Assembly (NCBI RefSeq): GCF_900167605.1
Contig: NZ_FUYH01000018.1
Coordinates: 1 to 54,586 of the forward strand
DNA: 54,586 nt
Direction of reading: 5' to 3'
DNA from: Caloramator quimbayensis
Lineage (GTDB): Bacteria > Bacillota > Clostridia > Clostridiales > Caloramatoraceae
The notes under the pieces are model-generated. The model was given only the letters and a program-made list of their open reading frames with translations, was not told where the DNA came from and ran no database searches. The position numbers and the translations under genes are program-made. How positions within the stretch are numbered: the first letter of the stretch is position 1; the number at the start of each line of letters is the position of its first letter. Positions 44,425 to 53,600 of this stretch are shown piece after piece.

Positions 44425-44835
44425 TTGAGCGAAATTGAAGTAATGGATAAAATAAAAGTTGGTTTAAATTCATCCTTTGAAACTGATGTAAAAAATGAAC
44501 ATTTAGCAAGCAGATATGGAAGCGGTTTAGTTGATGTTTTGGCAACTCCTGCCATGATAGCTCTTATGGAGTGCACTGCAAAAAATGCAGTTGATCTTCA
44601 TCTTCCTGTCGGATATACTACTGTAGGGACAAAGGTTGATATTGCTCATATAGCTGCGACGCCTTTAGGGATGAAAGTAACCATAAATGCGGAGCTTATA
44701 AAAATAGAAGGCAAAAAACTCGTATTTAAAGTTGAAGCCTTTGATGAAGTAGAAAAAATAGGTGAAGGTATTCATGAAAGATATGTAATAAACTCAGATA
44801 AGTTTATGGATAAAATAAATAAAAAAGGAAAGTAA
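44425..44835 (+). CDS. Hotdog-fold thioesterase (FlK-like)
   Basis: A 136-residue single-domain hotdog protein. The sequence LATPAMIALMECTAKN supplies the Thr and Glu and DIAHIAATP the His expected in FlK-type acyl-CoA thioesterases. It may hydrolyse a small acyl-CoA; the natural substrate is unknown. It starts with TTG 44425 after GGGGGA. It stands alone between terminators, after ftsH and before the sigma-54 regulator. Confidence 0.8.
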   Translation: MSEIEVMDKIKVGLNSSFETDVKNEHLASRYGSGLVDVLATPAMIALMECTAKNAVDLHLPVGYTTVGTKVDIAHIAATPLGMKVTINAELIKIEGKKLVFKVEAFDEVEKIGEGIHERYVINSDKFMDKINKKGK

Positions 44836-44849
44836 TTTTTGTATTGAGT

Positions 44850-44873
44850 AGGGTGTTTTAAACACCCTTTTTT
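44850..44873 (+). terminator. Terminator after the thioesterase gene
   Basis: GGGTGTT, loop TTA, AACACCC (44851-44867), then six T. Confidence 0.85.
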
Positions 44874-44898
44874 AGCATTTAACGATGAAGGTGATAAG

Positions 44899-46812
44899 AT
44901 GAAGAAAATAAATTATCATGATGAAATAATAAAAAAGTCCCATGAACGTTCAAATGAATATGGAATAGAAATAAACAGAGTTTATCCTAAGAAGATTTTA
45001 AGCAAAGAAGAAATACCTATTCTAATTAAAAGGAATAGAGATTTAATAAGAATAGCTTCTCCCTTTATGAAGATACTCTATGATTTCTTAGAAGGTTCAG
45101 GCTTTTTTATAGTTTTAACTGATAATGAAGGCTGTATATTAAGTACAATAGGGGATAAGGATATAATCCTTGCTGCAAAAGAAATGAATTTGGATGTAGG
45201 AGCATATATGAATGAAAACAGTATAGGCACAAACGCTATGGGAACAGCAATCAAAGAAGATATGCCTATACAAATTTCAGCAAAGGAACACTTTATTACG
45301 GCATATCATAGATGGACATGTTCTGCTGCACCGATTCATAATATAAAGGGTGAAATAATTGGAACTCTTAACTTGACTGGAAACAGCAATCTTGTACATC
45401 CCCACACTCTTGGACTTGTTGTTGCTGCTGTCCGTTCTATTGAAAATCAAATTAAAAGCGATGAAGCAAATAATAGACTTATTGAAACCTATAGTTATTT
45501 AAATACTATAATAGAATCTATAAACTTTGGAATAATTGCTGTTGATAAAGATGGATTGATTAAAAATATTAATGGGGCTGCCTGCAGCATGTTTAACTGT
45601 AGCAAGGATTATTTAAATGAACAGCATGTTCAGAGGATACTTCCTTCATGGAATGAGATTGAAATGAAAATTAAATCAGGAAATAAAATAGTTGATGAGG
45701 AGATTCATTTTAAAATAAACGGAAAGTCTCAAAAATATATAATAAATATTCATCCTATAAAAGATGAAAAGGACAGCCTTTTAGGAACAGTGATTAGCTT
45801 TAAAAATATGCAGAATGTATATAACCTTATAAATAAATATACTGGAATGAAAGCCCGTTATACCTTTGAAGATATTATATATAAAAGCAGCAGTATGGGA
45901 AAAATAATCGAATATTCAAAGAGCATAGCCGACAGCCCTTCTACTGTTTTGATAACAGGGGAGAGCGGTACAGGAAAGGAAATACTGGCACAAGCTATTC
46001 ACAACAGCAGCAGCAGAAAGGACAATGGCTTTGTAGCAATAAATTGCGGTGCTATACCTCAAAATTTAATAGAAAGTGAGCTTTTCGGTTATGATGAAGG
46101 AGCTTTTACTGGGGCAAAAAAAGGAGGCAATCCAGGGAAATTCGAACTGGCAAATGGAGGCACATTATTTCTGGATGAAATTGGAGAAATGACTCCCGAT
46201 ATGCAGGTAAAGCTGCTGAGAGCTTTACAGGAAGGCTGTATTACAAGAATTGGAGGCAGCAAATATATAGAGGTTGATGTCAGAATAATTGCAGCTACAA
46301 ATAGAAATCTGCTAAGTGAGGTTCAAAGAGGAAATTTCAGAGAGGATTTGTATTATAGAATATCAGTTATTCCAATTCTTCTTCCTCCTCTTAGGGAAAG
46401 AAGAGAGGATATTCCACTTTTAATAGAACATTTTCTTGAACTTAAATCTTTAAAGCTTAAAAAACCAATACCTAAATTAAATCAACTATTATATGATAAG
46501 ATTTTATCCTATAACTGGTGGGGCAATATCAGAGAACTTGAAAATTTTATAGAGAGTGCAGTAAACTTTAATGGTAATACAGAGTTTTTGATGAATAAAT
46601 TTCAAGATTTAAATGAAATAAAGGAAGATAAAGTATATGAAAGAAATACTTTATCTGATGAATTTATAGGACCTCTTGAAGAATTAGAGAGAAGAGCCAT
46701 TATAAACTGTTTAAAAAAGTATGAAAATAATATTACGAAATGTTCAAAAATATTGAATATTAGCAGAAATACACTGTATTTAAAGATGAAAAAATACAAT
46801 ATAGATTTATAG
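44899..46812 (+). CDS. Sigma-54-dependent activator, AcoR type (GAF-PAS-AAA-Fis)
   Basis: A 637-residue enhancer-binding protein. An N-terminal GAF-like domain of the AcoR type (about 55-190, ENSIGTNAMGTAI) and a PAS domain (about 195-305) precede an AAA domain with Walker A GESGTGKE (about 354) and the sigma-54 contact loop GAFTGA at 401-406, then a Fis-type helix-turn-helix (NITKCSKILNISRNTLYLKM). It activates -24/-12 promoters. One such promoter lies just downstream before the alcohol dehydrogenase, so that gene is the likely target. Homologues sense acetoin or alcohol-like compounds. AAGGTGAT precedes ATG 44899. Confidence 0.92.
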   Translation: MKKINYHDEIIKKSHERSNEYGIEINRVYPKKILSKEEIPILIKRNRDLIRIASPFMKILYDFLEGSGFFIVLTDNEGCILSTIGDKDIILAAKEMNLDVGAYMNENSIGTNAMGTAIKEDMPIQISAKEHFITAYHRWTCSAAPIHNIKGEIIGTLNLTGNSNLVHPHTLGLVVAAVRSIENQIKSDEANNRLIETYSYLNTIIESINFGIIAVDKDGLIKNINGAACSMFNCSKDYLNEQHVQRILPSWNEIEMKIKSGNKIVDEEIHFKINGKSQKYIINIHPIKDEKDSLLGTVISFKNMQNVYNLINKYTGMKARYTFEDIIYKSSSMGKIIEYSKSIADSPSTVLITGESGTGKEILAQAIHNSSSRKDNGFVAINCGAIPQNLIESELFGYDEGAFTGAKKGGNPGKFELANGGTLFLDEIGEMTPDMQVKLLRALQEGCITRIGGSKYIEVDVRIIAATNRNLLSEVQRGNFREDLYYRISVIPILLPPLRERREDIPLLIEHFLELKSLKLKKPIPKLNQLLYDKILSYNWWGNIRELENFIESAVNFNGNTEFLMNKFQDLNEIKEDKVYERNTLSDEFIGPLEELERRAIINCLKKYENNITKCSKILNISRNTLYLKMKKYNIDL

Positions 46813-46854
46813 TTGTTAGAAAATAATACAATGTACTAAAATAGGACAATAGTT

Positions 46855-46902
46855 CAGCCTAAATCTGTACTATTATTGAGCGATTTTAGGCTGGATTTTT
46901 TT
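46855..46902 (+). terminator. Terminator after the activator gene
   Basis: CAGCCTAAA (46855-46863) pairs with TTTAGGCTG (46885-46893), followed by GATTTTTTT. Confidence 0.75.
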
Positions 46903-46941
46903 ATGCCTTGATTACACTACATTGTTTGTTAATTAACTAAC

Positions 46942-46957
46942 TGGCATGAAGTTTGCT
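46942..46957 (+). promoter_or_regulatory. Sigma-54 (-24/-12) promoter of the alcohol dehydrogenase
   Basis: TGGCATG-AAGT-TTGCT fits TGGCACG-N4-TTGCW with one change. The GG (46943-46944) and GC (46955-46956) are 10 nt apart, the invariant spacing. GTTAATTAAC (46928-46937), a perfect 10-bp palindrome, lies immediately upstream. Confidence 0.85.
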
Positions 46958-46995
46958 TATTATAATTTCAGATAATACTAAGGGAGGTAAAAATC

Positions 46996-48162
46996 ATGTC
47001 AAGATTTACGCTACCAAGAGATATTTATTTTGGAAAGAACTCATTAGAGGAATTAAAAAATTTAAAGGGTAAAAAGGCAGTTATAGTAGTGGGAGGAGGC
47101 TCAATGAAAAAGTTTGGCTTCCTTGACAAAATAGAAAGTTATCTTCATGAAGCAGGAATTGAAACAAAACTTATTGAAGGTGTTGAACCAGACCCGTCCG
47201 TTGAAACAGTAATGAAGGGTGCACAGGTTATGAGAGAATTTGAGCCAGATCTTATTGTCGCAGTGGGAGGAGGCTCACCTATAGATGCAGCAAAGGCTAT
47301 GTGGATTTTCTATGAATATCCTGATTTTACTTTTGAAAAGGCTATAGTTCCTTTTGGAATTCCTGAGCTTAGAAATAAAGCTAAATTTGTAGCTATTCCA
47401 TCTACAAGCGGTACAGCAACAGAAGTTACAGCATTTTCAGTTATAACTGATTATAAGGCTAAGATAAAATATCCTTTAGCTGATTTTAACATTACTCCAG
47501 ATGTTGCTATAGTCGACCCAGAACTTGCGCAGACTATGCCAAAAACTTTAACAGCTCATACTGGTATGGATGCACTAACTCATGCTATAGAAGCCTATGT
47601 TGCATCATTAAAATCGCCTTTCTCAGACCCTCTTGCTATGCAGGCGATTGTTATGATTAAAGATTATCTTATAAAATCCTACAATGGAGATAAGGATGCA
47701 AGAGAGCAGATGCACTATGCACAGTGCCTTGCAGGTATGGCATTTTCCAATGCGTTATTAGGAATTACTCATTCAATAGCCCACAAAACTGGTGCTGTAT
47801 TCCATATACCTCATGGATGTGCAAATGCAATATATCTTCCCTATGTAATTCAATATAATGCAAAGGAATGCAAGGAAAGATATTCAGCTATAGCAAAGAA
47901 TCTTGGACTCTCAGGGAAGAATGAAGATGAACTCGTAAATTCACTTGTTGAAATGATAAGAGACCTTAATAGAAGTATGGAAATACCTCTAACATTAAAA
48001 GACTATGGAGTAAGTGAACAGGATTTTGCAGCCAATGTAAAATCTATTGCTCATAATGCAGTTCTTGATGCATGTACAGGTTCTAACCCAAGAGCTATAG
48101 ATGATAATGCTATGGAAAAACTTCTTGAATATATATATAACGGCAAAGATGTTGATTTTTAA
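46996..48162 (+). CDS. Iron-containing alcohol dehydrogenase
   Basis: A 388-residue group III (Fe) alcohol dehydrogenase, probably reducing an aldehyde to an alcohol with NAD(P)H during fermentation. The nucleotide-binding GGGS loops (VVGGGSMKKFG, AVGGGSPIDAAKA) and the metal ligands Asp192, His196, His259 and His273 are in place (MDALTHAIEA; THSIAH...HIPHG). Ethanol or butanol cannot be told apart. AGGGAGG is 8 nt before the ATG. It is preceded by the sigma-54 promoter and activator gene, so expression should depend on sigma-54. Confidence 0.93.
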   Translation: MSRFTLPRDIYFGKNSLEELKNLKGKKAVIVVGGGSMKKFGFLDKIESYLHEAGIETKLIEGVEPDPSVETVMKGAQVMREFEPDLIVAVGGGSPIDAAKAMWIFYEYPDFTFEKAIVPFGIPELRNKAKFVAIPSTSGTATEVTAFSVITDYKAKIKYPLADFNITPDVAIVDPELAQTMPKTLTAHTGMDALTHAIEAYVASLKSPFSDPLAMQAIVMIKDYLIKSYNGDKDAREQMHYAQCLAGMAFSNALLGITHSIAHKTGAVFHIPHGCANAIYLPYVIQYNAKECKERYSAIAKNLGLSGKNEDELVNSLVEMIRDLNRSMEIPLTLKDYGVSEQDFAANVKSIAHNAVLDACTGSNPRAIDDNAMEKLLEYIYNGKDVDF

Positions 48163-48177
48163 TAAAAAAGTTATATT

Positions 48178-48216
48178 AAAAACATTAAGCTCTCATTTGA
48201 GAGCTTAATGTTTTTA
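48178..48216 (+). terminator. Terminator after the alcohol dehydrogenase
   Basis: AAAAACATTAAGCTCTC (48178-48194), loop ATTT, GAGAGCTTAATGTTTTT (48199-48215): a 17-bp perfect stem with its own T-run. Confidence 0.9.
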
Positions 48217-48349
48217 GAGGGTAAATGGAATAAAATAGATATACTTATTTGTTAAAATTTAAATATTTGACATAGCAAATTTTCTGTGAAAAAATAAAAA
48301 TATAAATAGCGTAAAAACCACTGTATAATTATGAAAAGGAGGAATGAAT

Positions 48350-48886
48350 GTGGGATGCTCATGTGATAAAAAATTAGCTCTAAACTTCGATGATAAAAAT
48401 GTAGATTTATCCTTGATGGAGCCAATACTTAAAAAATATGAAGGGCAAAGCGCAAGCCTTATAAGTATACTTCAGGAAACTCAGGGGCTTTACGGTTATC
48501 TTCCCTTATCAGCACTTAATCTTATTGCTGAGAGGACAGGCAATAAGAGGGCAAAAATATACGGTATTGCAACTTTTTATGCACAATTCAGGTTAAATCC
48601 TACGGGTAAATATATAATACTTCAATGTCAGGGAACAGCATGTCATGTTAACGGTTCAGAGGAAGTAAGCAGAGCGATTTGTGAAGAACTTAATATTAAA
48701 CCTGGTGAGACTACTGAAGATGGAATTTTTACTTTAGAGGATGTTGCATGTTTAGGATGCTGCAGCCTTGCACCAGTTATGATGATAAATGGGGAGGCTT
48801 ATGGGAATTTAACTCCTGACAGTGCAAGAAAGATTATAAGGGAAATTTATGAGAAGGAAAGGAGGGGAAACAGTGATGAAAATTAG
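48350..48886 (+). CDS. NuoE-like [2Fe-2S] subunit of a flavin-based redox complex
   Basis: A 178-residue thioredoxin-fold [2Fe-2S] subunit of the NuoE/HydC kind. Seen: the family opening LISILQETQGLYGYLP, GIATFYAQFRLNPTGKY, and cluster ligands in CQGTACHV and CLGCCSLAP. It starts at GTG 48350, 7 nt after AGGAGG; ATG 48344 is 1 nt from that site. An extra N-terminal CSC is unusual and may be incidental. The stop overlaps the next gene by 11 nt, so the two are translationally coupled. Confidence 0.88.
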   Translation: MGCSCDKKLALNFDDKNVDLSLMEPILKKYEGQSASLISILQETQGLYGYLPLSALNLIAERTGNKRAKIYGIATFYAQFRLNPTGKYIILQCQGTACHVNGSEEVSRAICEELNIKPGETTEDGIFTLEDVACLGCCSLAPVMMINGEAYGNLTPDSARKIIREIYEKERRGNSDEN

Positions 48887-50630
48887 AATAGGGCTTGGAA
48901 GCTGTGGTATTGCAGCTGGCGGAAGAAAGATAAAGTCAAAATTTGAAGAGATTTTTAAAGAAAAGAATATTGATATTGAAATAATATCAACAGGATGTAT
49001 AGGTATGTGTTATTATGAGCCTCTTGTTGATATTATTGACGATAATGGAACTTATACCTATGCAAATGTAACTCAATCTATGGTAGAAGAAATAGTAGAT
49101 GAGCATATTTTAAAGGGATGCCCCATTGAAAAATATATAGTTTCCACGGATAAAAAACCCTATCCTCAGCTAAAAAAGCAGGTTAGAATTGTACTTAGAA
49201 ACTGCGGAATTATAAACCCAGAAAAAATAGAGGATTATATAGCATCTGGAGGTTATACTGCACTTAAAAAGGTTCTAATGGAAATGACTCCGCAGGAGGT
49301 TATAGAAGAAGTTAAAATATCGGGATTAAGAGGAAGAGGAGGAGCAGGTTTCCCCACATGGTTTAAATGGAATGCTGCAAGAGCTTCAAAGGGAGACGAA
49401 AAGTATATTGTTTGTAATGCAGATGAGGGAGATCCAGGTGCATTTATGGACAGAAGCGTAATTGAGGGAGATCCTCATTCTCTAATTGAAGGTATGATAA
49501 TAGCTGCCTATGCAATAGGTGCTCATAACGGTTTTGTCTATGTTCGTGCAGAATATCCTCTTGCAATAGAAAGATTAAATCTTGCCATAGAGCAGGCAAA
49601 GGATAATAACCTTTTAGGAAAAAATATATTGAATTCCGGATTTGATTTTGAGCTTAAAATAAAGATGGGAGCCGGTGCCTTCGTATGCGGAGAGGAAACT
49701 GCGCTTATTGCATCCCTCGAAGGGGAGAGGGGAATGCCAAGGCTTAAACCACCCTTTCCTGCACAATCAGGTTTTTTTGGTAAGCCTACCAATATAAATA
49801 ATGTTGAAACCTATGCGAATGTTCCTTGGATACTTAAAAACGGTGGAGCTGAATTTGCAAAATACGGTACTGAAAAGAGCAAAGGTACTAAGGTATTTGC
49901 CCTTGCAGGAAAGATAAAAAGAGGAGGACTTATTGAAGTTCCTATGGGAATGACCTTAAGAGAGGTTATATATGATATAGGCGGAGGAATAAAAAATGAT
50001 AAGGAATTTAAAGCCGTTCAGATGGGAGGACCTTCCGGAGGATGTATTCCTAAAGAACTTTTAGATACTCCTGTTGATTATGAATCAATTAATAAAACTG
50101 GAGCTATTATGGGTTCCGGCGGTATGATAGTTATGGACGAAACTACCTGTATGGTAGATATAACAAGGTTCTTCCTCGATTTTACCTGCAAAGAATCCTG
50201 CGGTAAATGTATATACTGCAGAATAGGTACAAAGAGGATGCTTGAAATTCTAAATAAGATTACACAAGGTAATGGAACATTAGAAGATATTGAGATGCTT
50301 GAAGAACTTTGCTACAGCGTAAAAGACGGCTCACTGTGTGGCCTTGGGCAAACAGCACCAAATCCAGCATTAACAACTTTAAAATATTTTAAGGATGAAT
50401 ATATAGCTCACATAAAGGATAAAAAATGTCCAGCAGGGCAATGTAAATCTCTTATTTCTTATAAGATTAATGCGGAAAAATGTGTTGGATGTACTATGTG
50501 CTCAAAGCAGTGCCCTGTAAATGCTATACATGGAGAGAGAAAGCAGACTCATATTATAGATCAGGATAAGTGTATAAAATGTGGAAATTGCATAAAAATA
50601 TGTAAGTTTAATGCAATATATACTGAATAG
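48876..50630 (+). CDS. NuoF/HydB-like NADH-binding flavoprotein subunit
   Basis: A 584-residue subunit carrying an N-terminal thioredoxin-like [2Fe-2S] domain (Cys in GSCGIAAGG and TGCIGMC), an NADH/FMN domain (GLRGRGGAGFPTW, about 149; GAGAFVCGEETALIASLEG, about 264), a [4Fe-4S] site ESCGKCIYCRIGT, and two C-terminal ferredoxin clusters (CVGCTMCSKQCP; CIKCGNCIKIC). This layout is that of HydB-type subunits of electron-bifurcating hydrogenases and transhydrogenases, where one FMN splits electrons between high and low potential. ATG 48876 is chosen, with AGGAGG upstream. It overlaps the NuoE-like gene and is followed 11 nt later by the fusion gene. Confidence 0.9.
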   Translation: MKIRIGLGSCGIAAGGRKIKSKFEEIFKEKNIDIEIISTGCIGMCYYEPLVDIIDDNGTYTYANVTQSMVEEIVDEHILKGCPIEKYIVSTDKKPYPQLKKQVRIVLRNCGIINPEKIEDYIASGGYTALKKVLMEMTPQEVIEEVKISGLRGRGGAGFPTWFKWNAARASKGDEKYIVCNADEGDPGAFMDRSVIEGDPHSLIEGMIIAAYAIGAHNGFVYVRAEYPLAIERLNLAIEQAKDNNLLGKNILNSGFDFELKIKMGAGAFVCGEETALIASLEGERGMPRLKPPFPAQSGFFGKPTNINNVETYANVPWILKNGGAEFAKYGTEKSKGTKVFALAGKIKRGGLIEVPMGMTLREVIYDIGGGIKNDKEFKAVQMGGPSGGCIPKELLDTPVDYESINKTGAIMGSGGMIVMDETTCMVDITRFFLDFTCKESCGKCIYCRIGTKRMLEILNKITQGNGTLEDIEMLEELCYSVKDGSLCGLGQTAPNPALTTLKYFKDEYIAHIKDKKCPAGQCKSLISYKINAEKCVGCTMCSKQCPVNAIHGERKQTHIIDQDKCIKCGNCIKICKFNAIYTE

Positions 50631-50641
50631 AAAAGGAAGTG

Positions 50642-53600
50642 ATGAAGGTGTCTTTGATAAGAGTTAATATAAATAACAGAGAGATAGTAACAACTGATGA
50701 TAAAACTATTCTTCAGATAGCTCTTGAAAATGGAATTGATATTCCTAATCTTTGTTATAATCAAAAGACGAAGCCCTATGGTTCCTGCGGGCTTTGCGTA
50801 GTTGAAGTTGAGGGAAGCCCAAAGCTTGTTAGGGCATGTTCAACATATCCAGCTGATGGTATGATTGTTAGAACAGATACAAAAAGAACGATAGCAGCAA
50901 GAAAGACAGCCCTCGAGCTTTTATCATCGGATCATAGAGGAGACTGCAGACCACCCTGCGTTAATGCGTGCCCTGCCCATACTGACTGCCAGGGTTATGT
51001 TGGGCTTATTGCAAACGGTGAGTATGATGAGGCAATTAAACTTGTCAAAAAGGTTATACCTCTTCCTGCAAGTATAGGAAGGGTGTGCCCTCATCCTTGC
51101 GAGAGCGAGTGCAGAAGGGGTATGGTTGATAAACCAATTGCTATTGCTGACCTAAAAAGATATATAGGTGAAATAGATGTAAAAAAGGGAACCTTTGTGC
51201 CTGAGGTTAAGCCTTCAACGGGTAAAAAGGTAGCAATAGTTGGAGCAGGTCCTGCAGGAATTTCCTGTGCATATTTTCTATCTCAGGAGGGGCATGAGGT
51301 TGTTATATATGAGGCACAGGCCTACCCAGGAGGTATGCTTCGATATGGTATACCTCAATATAGGCTTCCAAAGGAGCTTCTTGATGCGGAAATAAATACT
51401 TTAAATAAGATGGGCGTTGAAATTATTTGCAATACTAAACTCGGTGAGGATATAACTCTATCCTATCTAAAGAAAACCTATGATGCAGTATTTATTGCAA
51501 TAGGTGCTTGGGCAAGCATGCCTATAGGCTGCGAAGGACAGGATATGGAAGGGGTTATTGGAGGTATTGAGTTTTTAAGGAAGGCAACACTTTCTGAACC
51601 TATTTATCTTGGGGAGAAGGTAGTTGTAATCGGCGGCGGGAATACAGCAATGGACGTTGCAAGAACGGCGGTAAGGCTTGGAGCAAAGAGTGTTCAGGTA
51701 TTATATCGAAGGACTAAGGAAGAAATGCCTGCGGAAGAAATAGAAGTTAAGGAAGCTGAGGAAGAGGGAGTAGAATTCAAATTCCTCGTTGCACCTATTG
51801 AAATAATAGGGGATGGTAAAAGGGCAAAGGCTATAAGATGCCAGAAAATGAAACTTGGAGAGCCTGACAAATCAGGCAGAAGAAGCCCGATTCCAATTGA
51901 AGGCGAAGAGATAACCTTCGAAGCCGACCTTATTGTATCAGCTATTGGACAAAGGGTTAACCCTGAGTGCGTAAAGGAACTTGAAACTACAAAAAGAGGA
52001 ACTATTTTAGTTAATTCAAATACCTTTGAAACAAGTATGGAAGGAATTTTTGCAGGAGGAGAAGCTTCAACAGGGCCTAAGATAGCTATTGAAGCTATAG
52101 CACAAGGGAAAAATGCTGCCCATGTTATAGACAGCTATTTAAATGGATGCCTTGTTTCTGTAAAAAATCCATGTTATATAGTTCAGGATGACTTAAAGGA
52201 AGAGGATTTTAAAGATAGAGAAAAACAGGAAAGACAGGAGCAGTATGTAATAAAAGGTGAAGAAAGAAAAATAAGCTTCAGGCCTATTTCAAATGCACTA
52301 ACAGAGGAGCAGGCATTAAAGGAAGCATCAAGATGTCTCGAGTGCGGATGCCATGACTATTTTGAATGCAGGCTTATAAACTATATACAAAAGTACGACA
52401 TAAAGGTTGATAAGATAAAGGGTGAAAAGCATAAGAGGGATATAAATAAGACTCATCCATTTATAGTTAGAAACCCTGATAAGTGTATACTCTGCGGTCT
52501 TTGCTATAGAACCTGCGAAGAGGTTATGGGAATTACTGCCCTTGGTCTTAAAGGAAGAGGATTTGATTCTGTAGTTATTCCAGAGTTTAACCTTCCATTA
52601 AATGAAAGCTCCTGCATATCCTGCGGTCAATGCGTAGATGTTTGCCCAACGGGAGCATTAATCGATACAGCTTCGGTTAAAAAACAGGTTCCTGTTGAAT
52701 TCAACAATACTAAATCAGTGTGCAGCTATTGCGGTGCTGGATGTGAAGTTGTATATCAGTCTAAAGGCGATTTAGTATTTAAATCTTTACCTGACAAGGA
52801 AAAGGGCGGTATACTCTGCGCAAAGGGAAGATTTGGAATAGAACATATAAATAGCGATGAAAGACTTAAAACTCCATTTGTAGTTTCAGGGGATATAAAA
52901 TCTGAAGTTACATTCGATGAAGCACTTTCTCTCATTTCAAAGAAAGCAAAGCTTATTGAAGGACAATATGGAAAGGACAGCATTGGAATTTTAGTATCTC
53001 CTAAGTTTACAAACGAAGAGGCCTATATTATAAGAAAAATAGCTGAAAAATTAAATACAAAGTATGTAGGTTCAATGGCTATAAAAGGTGGAGCCTTAGA
53101 GAAGGTATTTGGATATAATGCCTCCACTAACAGCTATGATGAACTTTACAGCACTGAGCTTATAATATCCTTTGGAAATGTTGCTGAAAATCATCCTGTG
53201 CCTGCTGTTAGAATAAAAGATGCATCAAAGAAGGCAAAACTTATATCAATTTGTGATAAATATACGAGGATGAATGAATGGGCGCATTATAGCTATAAAG
53301 TTGATAATAATATAGACTTTTTAAAGGGATTCCTTAAAGCTTTGATTGAGAACCATGTGGACGAAAATGAAGTCATAAAAACATGTAATAACTTTTATGA
53401 ATTAAAGAACTTTGTTTCAGATGTAAAAATTTCAGAAGATAATAAACGCCTTGCAAAAATGTATGCAGAAGCGAAGAAGGCTATAATAGTTGTTGATGAA
53501 GATACTATAACTGATGCTGCTTTATGCCTTTTAGCTGATGCTGCAGCGATTTGCAGAAAAGTTGGGAAGCCTCACAGCGGTATAATAATAATACGTTCAA

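Noticed and set aside
48249-48266. Possible Rex operator (TTGTTAA plus AT-rich half) before the redox operon
   Set aside because: Only the left half matches TTGTTAA-N4-TTAACAA; the right half reads TAAATAT, which is expected by chance in this AT-rich DNA.
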